NCBI RefSeq assembly: GCF_016909155.1
Contig: NZ_JAFBFG010000001.1
Coordinates: 62,001-126,000 of the forward strand
Length of the DNA: 64,000 nt
DNA from: Chryseomicrobium aureum
GTDB taxonomy: Bacteria > Bacillota > Bacilli > Bacillales_A > Planococcaceae
Reading direction: 5' to 3'
The notes beneath the pieces are model-generated. The model made no database searches and was not told the DNA's origin. It worked only from the letters and a program-made list of their open reading frames with translations. Each line of letters starts with the position of its first letter. Position 1 is the stretch's first letter. A program made the translations under genes and the position numbers. Positions 13,815-22,239 of the stretch are shown piece by piece.

Positions 13815-14681
13815 ATGAAGGAAAGAAAACCTAGAAAAGAAGAAACGCCAATCGTCCGAGAAATCCGGGATTATATTTTTATTATTATTGGAGCAGCCAT
13901 TGTAGCGGTTGGATTCAATGTATTTCTCTTACCAAACCAGATTGCATCGGGTGGGGTAAGTGGTATCAGTACGATTCTCTACTCTTTATTTGGATGGCAG
14001 CCAGGGATTGTACAATACGCATTCAACATTCCATTGTTTATTGCGGGTGTAATCATTCTTGGTAGAAACTTTGGAGTGAAATCATTTGTCGGGACTATCA
14101 CTTTGCCAGCAGTGGTACTTGCTACTTCAAGTTGGGATGCTTGGACTATGAATCCTCTCCTTGGTGCCTTATTTGGTGGAATTGCTGTCGGTACAGGACT
14201 CGGCCTTGTCTTTAGAGGAAATGCTTCGACTGGTGGGACGGATTTGGCAGCTCAGATTATCACGAAATACACAGGCCTGTCGTTAGGTACCAGTGTCCTT
14301 CTCATTGATGGATTGATTGTTATTTCAGCAGCAGTGGTATTTGATATTGAACGGGCTCTTTATGCTCTGATTGGTCTTTTCACAACTACCAAAACAATTG
14401 ATATTATACAACTCGGGTTCAGCCAATCGAAAATGGTGCATATCATAACGTCTGAAGAACAAGCTATGAAGGAAGCCATTTATCAACAAGTCAATCGTGG
14501 TGTCACAAAGATGACGGGGATTGGTGGTTATACGGAAGAACCACGTCCCATCTTAATGGTGGTTGTGTATCAAACAGAATTTACAAAGCTGAAACAAGTC
14601 GTAAGAACTGTAGATCCGAAAGCGTTTGTGATTGTTTCGGATGCATATGAAGTTCTTGGTGAGGGTTTTAAACGGTATTAA
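13815..14681 (+). CDS. YitT/YvjA-family membrane protein
   Basis: A 288-residue polytopic membrane protein of the YitT family with a C-terminal cytoplasmic DUF2179 domain (about residues 210-288). Hydrophobic segments include DYIFIIIGAAIVAVGFNVFL, NIPLFIAGVIILG and LFGGIAVGTGLGLVF; the family-typical LPNQIASGGVSGIST and GNASTGGTDLAAQII are present. Molecular function is not established. Its place between prfB and the cytochrome gene recalls B. subtilis yvjA in the ftsEX neighbourhood. The ATG at 13815 has only a weak ribosome site (AAAGGCGAAG). Confidence 0.85.
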   Translation: MKERKPRKEETPIVREIRDYIFIIIGAAIVAVGFNVFLLPNQIASGGVSGISTILYSLFGWQPGIVQYAFNIPLFIAGVIILGRNFGVKSFVGTITLPAVVLATSSWDAWTMNPLLGALFGGIAVGTGLGLVFRGNASTGGTDLAAQIITKYTGLSLGTSVLLIDGLIVISAAVVFDIERALYALIGLFTTTKTIDIIQLGFSQSKMVHIITSEEQAMKEAIYQQVNRGVTKMTGIGGYTEEPRPILMVVVYQTEFTKLKQVVRTVDPKAFVIVSDAYEVLGEGFKRY

Positions 14682-14721
14682 CTTTGGTATACTATAGGAA
14701 AAGAGAAAAGGAGTGTTTTGG

Positions 14722-15051
14722 ATGAAAAAATTGCTTCTTAGTTTAACAATTACTTCTGCATTTTTACTTGCTGCTTGTGGAGGAGATTCAACAGAAGAAT
14801 CTGCACCTACGGATTCTGGGAATGTAGCAGATGTAGATGCTGAGGCTGTAGTGAATCAGCGTTGTATTAGTTGTCACGGTAACAATCTTGAAGGACAAGG
14901 AAACTCCCCAGCTCTTAATGATGTTGGATCACGATTAAGTGAAGCTGAAATTTTAACAGTTATTCTTGAAGGTAAAGGCGCGATGCCAGGTGGAATTATT
15001 GAAGGTGCTGAAGCGGAAGCAGTAGCAGCTTGGTTAGCGGAAATGAAATAG
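14722..15051 (+). CDS. cccB: Membrane-anchored lipoprotein cytochrome c (c-551 type)
   Basis: Small extracytoplasmic electron carrier anchored by lipid. The 109-residue product has a signal peptide ending in the lipobox LLAAC (Cys19), an acidic Ser/Thr-rich linker, a single haem c motif CISCH (Cys48, Cys51, His52) and a likely axial Met88 in [11 protein letters not shown] 14722 follows AAAAGGAGTG. Position upstream of ftsE matches cccB of B. subtilis. Its 3' region is unusual: the terminator lies about 350 bases downstream, beyond two dispersed repeat units. Confidence 0.93.
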   Translation: MKKLLLSLTITSAFLLAACGGDSTEESAPTDSGNVADVDAEAVVNQRCISCHGNNLEGQGNSPALNDVGSRLSEAEILTVILEGKGAMPGGIIEGAEAEAVAAWLAEMK

Positions 15052-15055
15052 TATT

Positions 15056-15203
15056 AGATGTGGAGAACGCCACTCTAGAAACTCCGAGGAAATCAGACGT
15101 GCCCGTGAAGGCGTTTTTCAGCCTTTGCGGGTGCGGCTGATTCCGGAGCGTGTTTCTGGCGTTCGCAACTCGATTCCATTCGGAGGCGCAACTCGATTAC
15201 TCT
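15056..15203 (+). repeat. Dispersed 3'-UTR repeat, B-type unit
   Basis: The unit begins AGATGTGGAGAACGCCA and contains a long imperfect hairpin: AACGCCA near 15066 pairs with TGGCGTT near 15158, with inner pairings AGAAAC/GTTTCT, CTCCG/CGGAG, AATCAG/CTGATT and AAGGC/GCCTT. It ends with two copies of GCAACTCGATT. The hairpin core resembles that of the unit at 60820-60943. It directly follows the cccB stop. Confidence 0.85.
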
Positions 15204-15361
15204 AGATGTGGAGAACGCCACGCTTGAAAAGTTGGGTTCCATTCCGGGGCTGCTTTCCGAAGGCGCGGCGTGAGCCTCCTCGTCGCAGGCTCCTGTGGGG
15301 TCTCACGTTCCGACTTGAATCCCACTGGAGTCAGCCCCTGCACTACACTCAACTTAATAGT
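15204..15361 (+). repeat. Dispersed 3'-UTR repeat, A-type unit
   Basis: The unit begins AGATGTGGAGAACGCCA and carries the 93-base A core (15246-15338) from CGGGGCTGCTTTCC to GGAGTCAGCCCC, whose ends can pair (GGGGCTG with CAGCCCC). The same core length occurs at 63632-63724. An open frame crossing it (15206-15391) is not considered a gene. The next unit's head appears only as AGATGCAG at 15362. Confidence 0.87.
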
Positions 15362-15402
15362 AGATGCAGAAATTTTTGCAAAGCAATCTAAAAAATCTAC
15401 TG

Positions 15403-15433
15403 AAGAGCTGAACTAAATCAGCTCTTTTTTTTC
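15403..15433 (+). terminator. Terminator downstream of cccB and the repeats
   Basis: AAGAGCTGA (15403-15411) pairs with TCAGCTCTT (15419-15427), followed by T residues. It most likely ends the cccB transcript. Confidence 0.85.
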
Positions 15434-15489
15434 ATGGTAAAAGATAAACCTCTTTCATCGCTTTTTTAGCAAAATGAAATATACCTGTA

Positions 15490-15518
15490 ACATTAAAACT
15501 TTTTTTCGATGTTATAAT
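15490..15518 (+). promoter_or_regulatory. Candidate promoter of ftsEX
   Basis: A perfect -10 TATAAT lies at 15513-15518, 46 bases before ftsE. The -35 region (ATTAAA-like around 15491) is weak. Confidence 0.45.
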
Positions 15519-15564
15519 GAACCTGTTGCGCTTAACGAAGTATACAAAATAGGTGGTTAGAAAT

Positions 15565-16251
15565 ATGATCCAAATGAAAGATGTCTATAAGAAGTATCCA
15601 AATGGTATCGTGGCAGCGAACGGGATTACAGTAGACATTAAACAAGGAGAGTTTGTATATGTAGTTGGACCAAGTGGCGCGGGAAAATCTACATTTATCA
15701 AAATGATGTACCGAGAGGAAAAGCCTACAAGTGGTGACATAATTATCAATGGCATCAACTTAGCAAAAATAAAGTCGAAGAAAGTGCCTCTTTTAAGGCG
15801 TCAGATTGGCGTCGTCTTCCAAGACTTTAAATTACTCCCTCGTATGAATGTGTATGAAAATGTTGCATTTGCATTAGAAGTAATAGAAGAAAGTCCAAAG
15901 GTGATTCGCAAACGAGTTATGGAAGTATTAGACCTCGTTGGACTTAAGCATAAAGCTAGAATGTTTCCTACTGAATTGTCAGGTGGAGAACAGCAACGGA
16001 TTTCAATTGCGCGCTCCATCGTCAACAGGCCAAAGCTTGTCATTGCCGATGAGCCTACCGGAAACTTAGATCCGGATACATCCTGGGAGATTATGAATAT
16101 CTTCAAAGAAATTAATTCTCGGGGAACGACCATTATTATGGCTACCCACAACAAAGAAATTGTAAACACACTCAAACACCGTGTCATTGCAGTTGAAGGC
16201 GGAATGATTGCCCGAGATGAAGCAGAAGGAGACTACGGGTATGAAATTTAG
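15565..16251 (+). CDS. ftsE: Cell-division ABC transporter ATP-binding protein FtsE
   Basis: ATPase partner of FtsX; the complex controls peptidoglycan hydrolases rather than transporting a solute. The 228-residue protein has Walker A GPSGAGKST, signature LSGGEQQRISIARS and Walker B LVIADEPTGNLD. The ATG at 15565 (MIQMKDVYKKYPNGI) aligns with the known family start and follows AGGTGG; an in-frame GTG at 15553 is part of that ribosome site. It overlaps ftsX by 11 bases. Confidence 0.96.
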   Translation: MIQMKDVYKKYPNGIVAANGITVDIKQGEFVYVVGPSGAGKSTFIKMMYREEKPTSGDIIINGINLAKIKSKKVPLLRRQIGVVFQDFKLLPRMNVYENVAFALEVIEESPKVIRKRVMEVLDLVGLKHKARMFPTELSGGEQQRISIARSIVNRPKLVIADEPTGNLDPDTSWEIMNIFKEINSRGTTIIMATHNKEIVNTLKHRVIAVEGGMIARDEAEGDYGYEI

Positions 16252-17128
16252 AACATTCGGCCGTCACGTGAAAGAAAGTTTTCGAAGCATTGCACGAAAC
16301 GGATGGATGACATTTGCTTCTGTAAGCGCTGTAACCGTTACACTACTCCTAGTAGGTGTGTTCGTCGTTATCATGATGAACTTAAACAAACTAGCAGACG
16401 ATCTAGAAAATGATGTTGAAATGAAAGTGTTTGTAGAACTTACAGCAGAAGATCAACAGATTACGGAACTAGAACAACAGATAGCTGATACATTAGGTGT
16501 TAAAGAAGTGGTTTACTCCACGAAAGAAGACGAGCTTGTAAAGCTTGCACAAGATTTCGGGAATGATCTTCAGTTGTTTGAACAAGACAATCCATTACAT
16601 GATGTATTTTATGTGAAAGCAGCAACGCCAACCGAAACAGCAGCAGTAGCTACTCGAATTGAACGATTGGATCAAGTCTCACGAGTTGAGTTCGGTAAAG
16701 GAAAAATTGAACGATTATTTGCGGTACTAGACGTTAGTCGAAATGTTGGACTTGTATTAATTTTAGGGTTGCTATTTACAGCAATGTTCTTAATCTCGAA
16801 TACGATCCGCATCACAATTGTTGCACGACGCCGTGATATTGAAATCATGAAATTAGTTGGAGCAACCAACTGGTTCATTCGCATTCCTTTTGTGTTCGAA
16901 GGGATGTGGCTAGGAATTATGGGAGCTTTGTTGCCGATGACACTTGTAACAACAGCCTACTACGCAATTTACAATGAGCTTCAACCAAGACTTGCGCAAA
17001 GTGAACTGATTACACTCCTTCCACCAATGCCATTTTTACTGCAAGTGAATGGCTTGATTCTTGTCATGGGAATTATGATTGGTATTTGGGGAAGCTTTAT
17101 GTCTGTTCGTAAGTTTTTAAAAGTATAG
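16241..17128 (+). CDS. ftsX: Cell-division protein FtsX
   Basis: Four-helix membrane partner of FtsE. The 295-residue product has a cytoplasmic N-terminus (MKFRTFGRHVKESFRSI), a first membrane segment (about 25-50), a large extracellular loop (about 50-170) that would contact a hydrolase, and three C-terminal membrane segments including VGLVLILGLLFTAMFLIS and GMWLGIMGALLPMTLV. The ATG at 16241 lies within the end of ftsE, behind AGAAGGAGA. Confidence 0.95.
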   Translation: MKFRTFGRHVKESFRSIARNGWMTFASVSAVTVTLLLVGVFVVIMMNLNKLADDLENDVEMKVFVELTAEDQQITELEQQIADTLGVKEVVYSTKEDELVKLAQDFGNDLQLFEQDNPLHDVFYVKAATPTETAAVATRIERLDQVSRVEFGKGKIERLFAVLDVSRNVGLVLILGLLFTAMFLISNTIRITIVARRRDIEIMKLVGATNWFIRIPFVFEGMWLGIMGALLPMTLVTTAYYAIYNELQPRLAQSELITLLPPMPFLLQVNGLILVMGIMIGIWGSFMSVRKFLKV

Positions 17129-17166
17129 AGAAAACGTACCAGTGAAAGAAAGGGGAAAATGAACGC

Positions 17167-18510
17167 ATGTCGACAACGTCACGGAAAGTGAAAATGGCAA
17201 CATGGCTTACAGCTGCCACCTTACTATTTACAAGTGGAACGGTTTCCGCTGCAAATTTAGATGAACTAAAAGAGCAACAACAAGAATTAGAGCAACAGAA
17301 AAATGAATTGAACTCTTCAATTGAACAGAAAAAGGGAGAGATTCAAGAAAAAGCGAGCGAAATTTCAACAATTGAGGACAAAGTCCAAAAGCTAAGTGAT
17401 GAAATTGTAGAAACAGAAAAAAAGATTGAGGAAGTTCTCGCTGAAATTGAAGTGACACAAAACGAAATTGCAGACCTGCGAGCTTCTATCGTTGAACTTG
17501 AAAAGAAAATCGAAGAGCGTGATGCACTTCTGCGCGATCGAATTCGTGCGGTTCAATTGAGTGGGGGATCCGTAAATTACGTGGACGTTCTGCTTGGAGC
17601 AAATTCATTTATTGATTTCATCGACCGCTTCTCAGCAGTTAATACATTGATGGAAGCTGACCGACAAATCATTCGTGATCAAGCAGCTGATAAAAAACAA
17701 CTAGAAGAAGAAAAAGCTTTGGTTGAACAAAAACTACAGCAGCAAGAAGATCAAAAAGCGGAATTGTTAAAACTGAAAGAATCTCTAGACGGTCAAAAAG
17801 CGCAAATGAACGATTTGTTAGACCAGCTTGAAGAAGAGCAAAACAAGCTAAAAAATGAGCAACAAGCTATGGAAACAGATTATGAAGAAATTGCGAATTT
17901 AAGTGAAGAAACAAAAAATAAAATTGTAGCCGAGCAGCAACGTATTGCAGAAATTGCTCGCCAACAAGCTGAAGAACAACGCCGTAAAGAAGCAGCTGAA
18001 CGTAAAGCACGCGAAGAAGCTGCAGCACGTAATGCAAATTCAGGTGGTGGATCTAGTAACACAGCACCAGCAGTATCAGCGCCAGCAGTGTCAGCTGGAG
18101 CTTGGACGAAACCAGTAAATGGACGCCTTACATCTGGTTATGGATACCGAGTACATCCTATTTATGGCACTGGACGCATGCATTATGGTGTAGACTTTGC
18201 CAACAGCATCGGTACACCAGTTGTTTCAGCAGCTGCTGGAGTAGTCAGCTATGCAGCTCCATTTAGCACGTACGGAAATGTTGTAATGGTTACGCATAAT
18301 ATTGATGGCCAAACATTTACATCTTTATACGCTCACTTAGACTCTATTGGTGCATCCGTTGGACAATCTGTAGGAAAAGGTCAACAGATTGGTACTTTAG
18401 GGAACACTGGCAACTCAACGGGACCTCACTTGCACTTCGAAATTCATGTTGGTGGCTGGAATGGTATGGCTGCAAACTCAGTGAATCCACTTCGCTATAT
18501 TCCAATGTGA
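17167..18510 (+). CDS. Secreted coiled-coil M23 (LytM) peptidoglycan hydrolase
   Basis: A 447-residue exported protein: signal peptide (about 1-29, ending VSAA), a long charged coiled coil (about 30-290, rich in Glu, Gln and Lys), a short Ser/Ala linker, and a C-terminal M23 metallopeptidase domain. Zinc-ligand motifs HYGVD (His339, Asp343) and HLHFEIH (His421, His423) are intact, as is SLYAHLD, so it looks catalytically competent, unlike E. coli EnvC. The layout resembles EnvC and PcsB, which are gated by FtsEX, and the gene lies 38 bases after ftsX. Control by FtsEX is inference from layout and position. Confidence 0.9.
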   Translation: MSTTSRKVKMATWLTAATLLFTSGTVSAANLDELKEQQQELEQQKNELNSSIEQKKGEIQEKASEISTIEDKVQKLSDEIVETEKKIEEVLAEIEVTQNEIADLRASIVELEKKIEERDALLRDRIRAVQLSGGSVNYVDVLLGANSFIDFIDRFSAVNTLMEADRQIIRDQAADKKQLEEEKALVEQKLQQQEDQKAELLKLKESLDGQKAQMNDLLDQLEEEQNKLKNEQQAMETDYEEIANLSEETKNKIVAEQQRIAEIARQQAEEQRRKEAAERKAREEAAARNANSGGGSSNTAPAVSAPAVSAGAWTKPVNGRLTSGYGYRVHPIYGTGRMHYGVDFANSIGTPVVSAAAGVVSYAAPFSTYGNVVMVTHNIDGQTFTSLYAHLDSIGASVGQSVGKGQQIGTLGNTGNSTGPHLHFEIHVGGWNGMAANSVNPLRYIPM

Positions 18511-18513
18511 TGA

Positions 18514-18546
18514 AAAGCAGTTCACTTTACGTGAGCTGCTTTTTTC
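18514..18546 (+). terminator. Terminator after the M23 hydrolase gene
   Basis: AAAGCAGTTCAC pairs with GTGAGCTGCTTT (one wobble) followed by a T run; it ends the ftsE-ftsX-M23 unit. Confidence 0.88.
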
Positions 18547-18576
18547 TTTACGATAAGTGTAGGTAGGAGGAATAGT

Positions 18577-19182
18577 GTGACTATTACAGATTGGTACATT
18601 ATCTATTCATTGACGATGCCATCTTCATGGCTTGCTTTTTTCATCTCGATTGTCGCTGTGGCAATAACTCTTTATTTACGTTTTGATAAACAACTGACTA
18701 GTATTTTTATAGATGCGTCACTTGCTTTTATACTTGTATGGAAGCTGAGCGTTATTGTTACTGATTTCCAAACAGTACTCAATCAGCCACTAAGCATACT
18801 CTACTTTAATGGCGGATACGTAGGAGTGGGGATGGGGACTATCGCCGGATTATATGTACTTTTTAAAACGAACTATTTAGAACCAAAAAACTATCGTACA
18901 TTTCCTTTACTGATGAGTAGTTATTATCTGTTCTTTATGGTGCTACTTAACGAAAATAATCCAGCACTTGAGATTTTTATACTTGCAACTGCACTTAGTG
19001 CACTGGTTCTCACATGGATAGGAAATCAAAGATTACTGCTAGGAGTAGCCGTCCTTCTTTTTTTTAGTACATTTTTCCAACCCCTAGGGGTATTTCAGCC
19101 GTATACATTTCTGTTAATTGGCGTAGGTATAGGAATAGAAGTCTTTATCCGATTTTCAACTAAAAAGGTGGTAGCAACGTGA
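18577..19182 (+). CDS. Unrecognised polytopic membrane protein
   Basis: Not recognised. The 201-residue product is almost entirely hydrophobic, with about seven membrane segments (for example SWLAFFISIVAVAITLYL, LEIFILATALSALVLTWI and FLLIGVGIGIEVFIRF) and a glycine-rich YFNGGYVGVGMGTIAGLY stretch near residue 80. There are no paired cysteines, so it is not a CcdA/DsbD-type thiol carrier. It starts with GTG 18577 behind TAGGAGG and shares four bases (GTGA) with the following TlpA-like gene. Co-translation suggests a joint role, but the function is unknown. Confidence 0.75.
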   Translation: MTITDWYIIYSLTMPSSWLAFFISIVAVAITLYLRFDKQLTSIFIDASLAFILVWKLSVIVTDFQTVLNQPLSILYFNGGYVGVGMGTIAGLYVLFKTNYLEPKNYRTFPLLMSSYYLFFMVLLNENNPALEIFILATALSALVLTWIGNQRLLLGVAVLLFFSTFFQPLGVFQPYTFLLIGVGIGIEVFIRFSTKKVVAT

Positions 19183-19745
19183 AAAAAATCATTGCATTAC
19201 TAGGGCTTGCTGTTTTGATTGGAATTGCAACTTATTCATTTGCACAAGAAAACGCAGATACAGTAGACTCATTAAATAATGAACAACTCGGGACGGATAT
19301 GGCTACTAGTCCAAACTCTACATTACAAAAAGGGGATATACCTCCTCAGTTTACGCTACAGACACTTGACGAAAAACAAATCACATTAAGTGAGTTGAAG
19401 GGGAAAAAGGTAATTTTAAACTTCTGGGCGACATGGTGCCCACCTTGTAAGGCAGAGATGCCGCACATGCAAAAATTTCATGAACAGTATGGGGATGAAG
19501 TCGAAATAGTTGCGGTAAATCTTACTAGTAAAGACAGTGGTATTGATAAAATCGAGCAGTTTGTAAGAGATTACGAATTAACATTTTCTATACCACTAGA
19601 TGAAACAGGTGATGTTGGCGATGCTTATGAAGCGATTACGATTCCGACCAGTTATATTATTGGAACAGATGGCCGGATACAACATAAAATTGTTGGGCCA
19701 ATGGATGAAGCAATGATGGAACAGTTGATTAGTTCTACGCCATAA
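19179..19745 (+). CDS. TlpA/ResA-like membrane-tethered thioredoxin
   Basis: Extracytoplasmic thiol-disulfide oxidoreductase of the TlpA/ResA/StoA class, 188 residues. An N-terminal signal anchor (about 4-21) is followed by a flexible linker and an AhpC/TSA-type thioredoxin fold with WATWCPPC (Cys87, Cys90) and the cis-proline region AITIPTSYII. Such proteins commonly reduce apocytochrome c or cortex-synthesis targets. The GTG start overlaps the stop of the membrane protein. A role in cytochrome c maturation is possible given cccB nearby, but is inference. Confidence 0.9.
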   Translation: MKKIIALLGLAVLIGIATYSFAQENADTVDSLNNEQLGTDMATSPNSTLQKGDIPPQFTLQTLDEKQITLSELKGKKVILNFWATWCPPCKAEMPHMQKFHEQYGDEVEIVAVNLTSKDSGIDKIEQFVRDYELTFSIPLDETGDVGDAYEAITIPTSYIIGTDGRIQHKIVGPMDEAMMEQLISSTP

Positions 19746-19760
19746 ACGAATAATCAGAAT

Positions 19761-19796
19761 CCTCCTCTCGTATAGTACGATGAGGAGGCTTTTTTT
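19761..19796 (+). terminator. Terminator after the TlpA-like gene
   Basis: CCTCCTCTCGTA (19761-19772) pairs with TACGATGAGGAGG (19776-19788, one bulge), followed by seven T. Its 3' arm GAGGAGG doubles as the ribosome site for the next reading frame. Confidence 0.8.
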
Positions 19797-20017
19797 GAAA
19801 CGGTTTCTACTAGTAATCAGTAGTGTAATCCTACTTACTGCTTGTGATGTAACCAATGACCAATCTGCCGTTCGCGATTCACCAACTCTCCTACAAGATG
19901 TTCGTGAGCTAATTAAACGTCACAGCCTTTATGATGTTTCAGATAATACAGCTACTTGCTGAAAACAATGATGAAGCAATTCGATTAGCACTTGATTACT
20001 TTTCTCAATCTCAATAA
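19795..20017 (+). pseudogene. Probable remnant of an S41 protease gene (ctpB-like) with internal deletion
   Basis: A frame starting at TTG 19795, behind GAGGAGG, encodes a 55-residue lipoprotein-like start: a hydrophobic leader with lipobox LLTAC, then LLQDVRELIKRHSLYDVSDN, which recalls the helical N-terminus of CtpB/S41 proteases. It stops at 19962. In another frame, IQLLAENNDEAIRLALDYFSQSQ runs to a TAA at 20015-20017 and looks like an S41 C-terminal tail. The position between the ftsX region and minJ is where B. subtilis has ctpB. The simplest reading is loss of the protease and PDZ core by deletion. A small genuine lipoprotein is the alternative. Confidence 0.5.
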
Positions 20018-20077
20018 AAGTATACTTTTCTTATGGTTGCTTTGCTAAAATAGAAAGTAACCGCTGGGAGGGATACG

Positions 20078-21253
20078 ATGGATCAACAATTAGTCATTGA
20101 AATACTGTGGAATATCGGACAATTCTTTGTTCATCCTGTTTTCTACTTAGCACTAGCAGCAGCCGTTGCCGCTGGATACTTCCGTGTGAAACGAGAGAGA
20201 CGAGATTATCGAACACGATTAAGCCCAGGTTGGACAGAACTGAAAGGGATTTTCTCAGGCGCATGGCTTGGTATTTTAGCATCAGCACTATTATTTGCTG
20301 TCGGCGTTCTCTATTATCCTGAGTTTTTACTTCTACTTGCAGTTGTCGCACTTGTTGCACTGGTAAGTTTTCAATTTCAAGTGCTCTCTGCAGCTTACAT
20401 AATTCCTGTAGCTGTTGTTATTTGGTTTATCATTTATCAACTATCTTATACATTATATGCGGGGCCATTTACGTTTTCTGCCTCAAACTTTTCCGTCGAG
20501 CAACTTTGGTCAATTGGTGTATTAGTCGGATTACTTCTAGTGATAGAAGGCATTGTGTTGAAGAAGCAAGGCTTAAAAATCATCTCACCACAAGCGGTAC
20601 GTACAAAACGTGGTGGTTCAGCTGTGCAATACAAAACAAAACAAATCTGGTTAGTGCCTATGATTTTTTTAATTCCCGGTGACTGGTTTGGGACTTATCA
20701 AACATTTTGGCCGTTAGTCGAATTCGGTGAAACTTCATTTGCACTTGTGGCGTTCCCACTAGTGATTGGCTTTCAACAACTCACAAAATCTAGTTATGTT
20801 GCTGAATCTATTCCAAAACGAGCAAAAGAAATTCTGTATCTAGGAATCGGAATAGTCATCCTATCCATTTCGGGAATATTTGTAGCTTGGATTGGTGTGG
20901 TTGCACTGGTACTTGCTTTTGTTCTTCGTATGTATTTGGATAGTCGGAGCTATCATGCACAAAACACAGGGTACTACAAGGTAGCTCCAGTAGCTGAAGG
21001 CATTCAAATCGCAGGAGTTTTACAAGGGTCTCCAGCTGACAAGATGGGCCTCGAGATTGGAGAACGAATTATGAAAGTGAACGGACAACGTGTATTCAAT
21101 GAACAACAACTTTATGAAGCAATACAAATTAATGCAGCACATTGCCGTCTTGAAGTTCTCGATCACAATAATGAACTTCGCTTGAAACAACATGTTTTGT
21201 TCAGGCATGATCATCATCGACTAGGTTTGATGATAGCAAGGCCGACATCATGA
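20078..21253 (+). CDS. minJ: MinJ-like division-site topology protein with PDZ domain
   Basis: A 391-residue membrane protein with about eight hydrophobic segments (from IGQFFVHPVFYLALAAAVAAG to VVALVLAFVLRMYL) followed by a cytoplasmic PDZ domain (about residues 305-370: GIQIAGVLQGSPADKMGLEIGERIMKVNGQRV). This architecture and length match MinJ (YvjD), which bridges DivIVA and MinD in Bacillus. Position downstream of ftsEX and the ctpB remnant supports it. Its stop overlaps csbA (ATGA). Confidence 0.82.
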   Translation: MDQQLVIEILWNIGQFFVHPVFYLALAAAVAAGYFRVKRERRDYRTRLSPGWTELKGIFSGAWLGILASALLFAVGVLYYPEFLLLLAVVALVALVSFQFQVLSAAYIIPVAVVIWFIIYQLSYTLYAGPFTFSASNFSVEQLWSIGVLVGLLLVIEGIVLKKQGLKIISPQAVRTKRGGSAVQYKTKQIWLVPMIFLIPGDWFGTYQTFWPLVEFGETSFALVAFPLVIGFQQLTKSSYVAESIPKRAKEILYLGIGIVILSISGIFVAWIGVVALVLAFVLRMYLDSRSYHAQNTGYYKVAPVAEGIQIAGVLQGSPADKMGLEIGERIMKVNGQRVFNEQQLYEAIQINAAHCRLEVLDHNNELRLKQHVLFRHDHHRLGLMIARPTS

Positions 21254-21516
21254 ATGATTTAAGCCAAGGCACCCAGTTGTTGTTAGCACTGTTCGTACCT
21301 GGACTGTTGGTTGTTTTATTTACGCGCATAACTTTCAATAAGTGGGTAGCACTTGTAATTACGATTGCACTATTCACAGCATCTGTTATTGCAGGTTATA
21401 CAAGAGAATGGATTCATTACATCGTGGATGCGGCATCTATGACAATCGGATTTTGGTACGCAACTCGTATGATGAAAAAACAAAATTCACAAGACGAAAC
21501 GACTCTGTCTAAGTGA
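21250..21516 (+). CDS. csbA: CsbA-family small membrane protein
   Basis: An 88-residue protein with about three membrane segments. The stretch LFVPGLLVVLFTRITFNKWVAL closely resembles CsbA (DUF2198) of B. subtilis, a sigma-B-controlled protein of unknown function. It is translationally coupled to minJ by the ATGA overlap. No sigma-B promoter was recognised upstream. Confidence 0.85.
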   Translation: MNDLSQGTQLLLALFVPGLLVVLFTRITFNKWVALVITIALFTASVIAGYTREWIHYIVDAASMTIGFWYATRMMKKQNSQDETTLSK

Positions 21517-21528
21517 CAGAGTCGTTTT
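21499..21528 (+). terminator. Terminator after csbA
   Basis: ACGACTCTGTC (21499-21509) pairs with GACAGAGTCGT (21515-21525), followed by T residues; the 5' arm overlaps the end of csbA. Confidence 0.9.
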
Positions 21529-21591
21529 TGTGAACAATGTTTTAGCAGTATCTGAAACGGCAATACTAGTCAAAAGAAGGTGATGCGGTTT

Positions 21592-22239
21592 ATGAACGAA
21601 TGGGCGAATTTAGAGACATTAGAAGAAATCATGAATACATATAAAACATTTGGACCGCTAATAGGGATTTTGTTACCGATGTTAGAAGCATTTTTGCCTT
21701 TCTTGCCATTGGTCGTATTCATAGTAGCAAATGTCACGGCATATGGTTTATTACTTGGTTTTATTTTATCTTGGGTGGGATCTGTTCTTGGTGCCTATAT
21801 TGTATTTTTGTTTGTGCGTAGGTTCGGTAGAGCTCGTATTTTAAAATTTATTACGCGCCACAAACGGATTTCTCGTTTAATTCACTGGGTAGAACGCAAC
21901 GGGTTTGGACCCCTGTTTTTATTGCTGTGCTTCCCATTTACTCCTTCAGCTCTCGTCAATGTCGTGGCAGGTCTATCTAATATTAGAAAATCCACATACT
22001 TGACGGCTGTTATTTTAGGGAAATTCATTATGATTTTCATTGTAAGTTTTATTGGCTCAGATATTCGTGCATTAGTTACTGAGCCCGTACGAACTGCAAT
22101 TGTTGCTGTAGTCATCGTACTTCTATGGGGCGTGGGCAAGTATTTTGAAAAGCGTCTTGATAAAAAAGTGGAAGAGGACTTTCGTGAGATTGCCAAACAG
22201 AGAGCAGGTGAACGGGTTCATGAGAACGTGGAAAGATGA
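21592..22239 (+). CDS. TVP38/TMEM64 (VTT-domain) membrane protein
   Basis: A 215-residue membrane protein of the SNARE-associated/DedA-like VTT superfamily. Typical features are GPLIGILLPMLEAFLPFLPLVVFIVANV near the N-terminus and FGPLFLLLCFPFTPSALVNVVAGLS (about residues 105-129). Members are linked to membrane-lipid handling, but the substrate here is unknown. ATG 21592 is preferred behind AGAAGGTGAT; GTG 21580 and ATG 21583 overlap that site. It overlaps the signal peptidase gene by 20 bases. Confidence 0.85.
   Translation: MNEWANLETLEEIMNTYKTFGPLIGILLPMLEAFLPFLPLVVFIVANVTAYGLLLGFILSWVGSVLGAYIVFLFVRRFGRARILKFITRHKRISRLIHWVERNGFGPLFLLLCFPFTPSALVNVVAGLSNIRKSTYLTAVILGKFIMIFIVSFIGSDIRALVTEPVRTAIVAVVIVLLWGVGKYFEKRLDKKVEEDFREIAKQRAGERVHENVER

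Noticed and set aside
15206-15391. 61-codon frame downstream of cccB as a gene
   Set aside because: It lies entirely in the A-type repeat and its flank, with no ribosome site or family resemblance.
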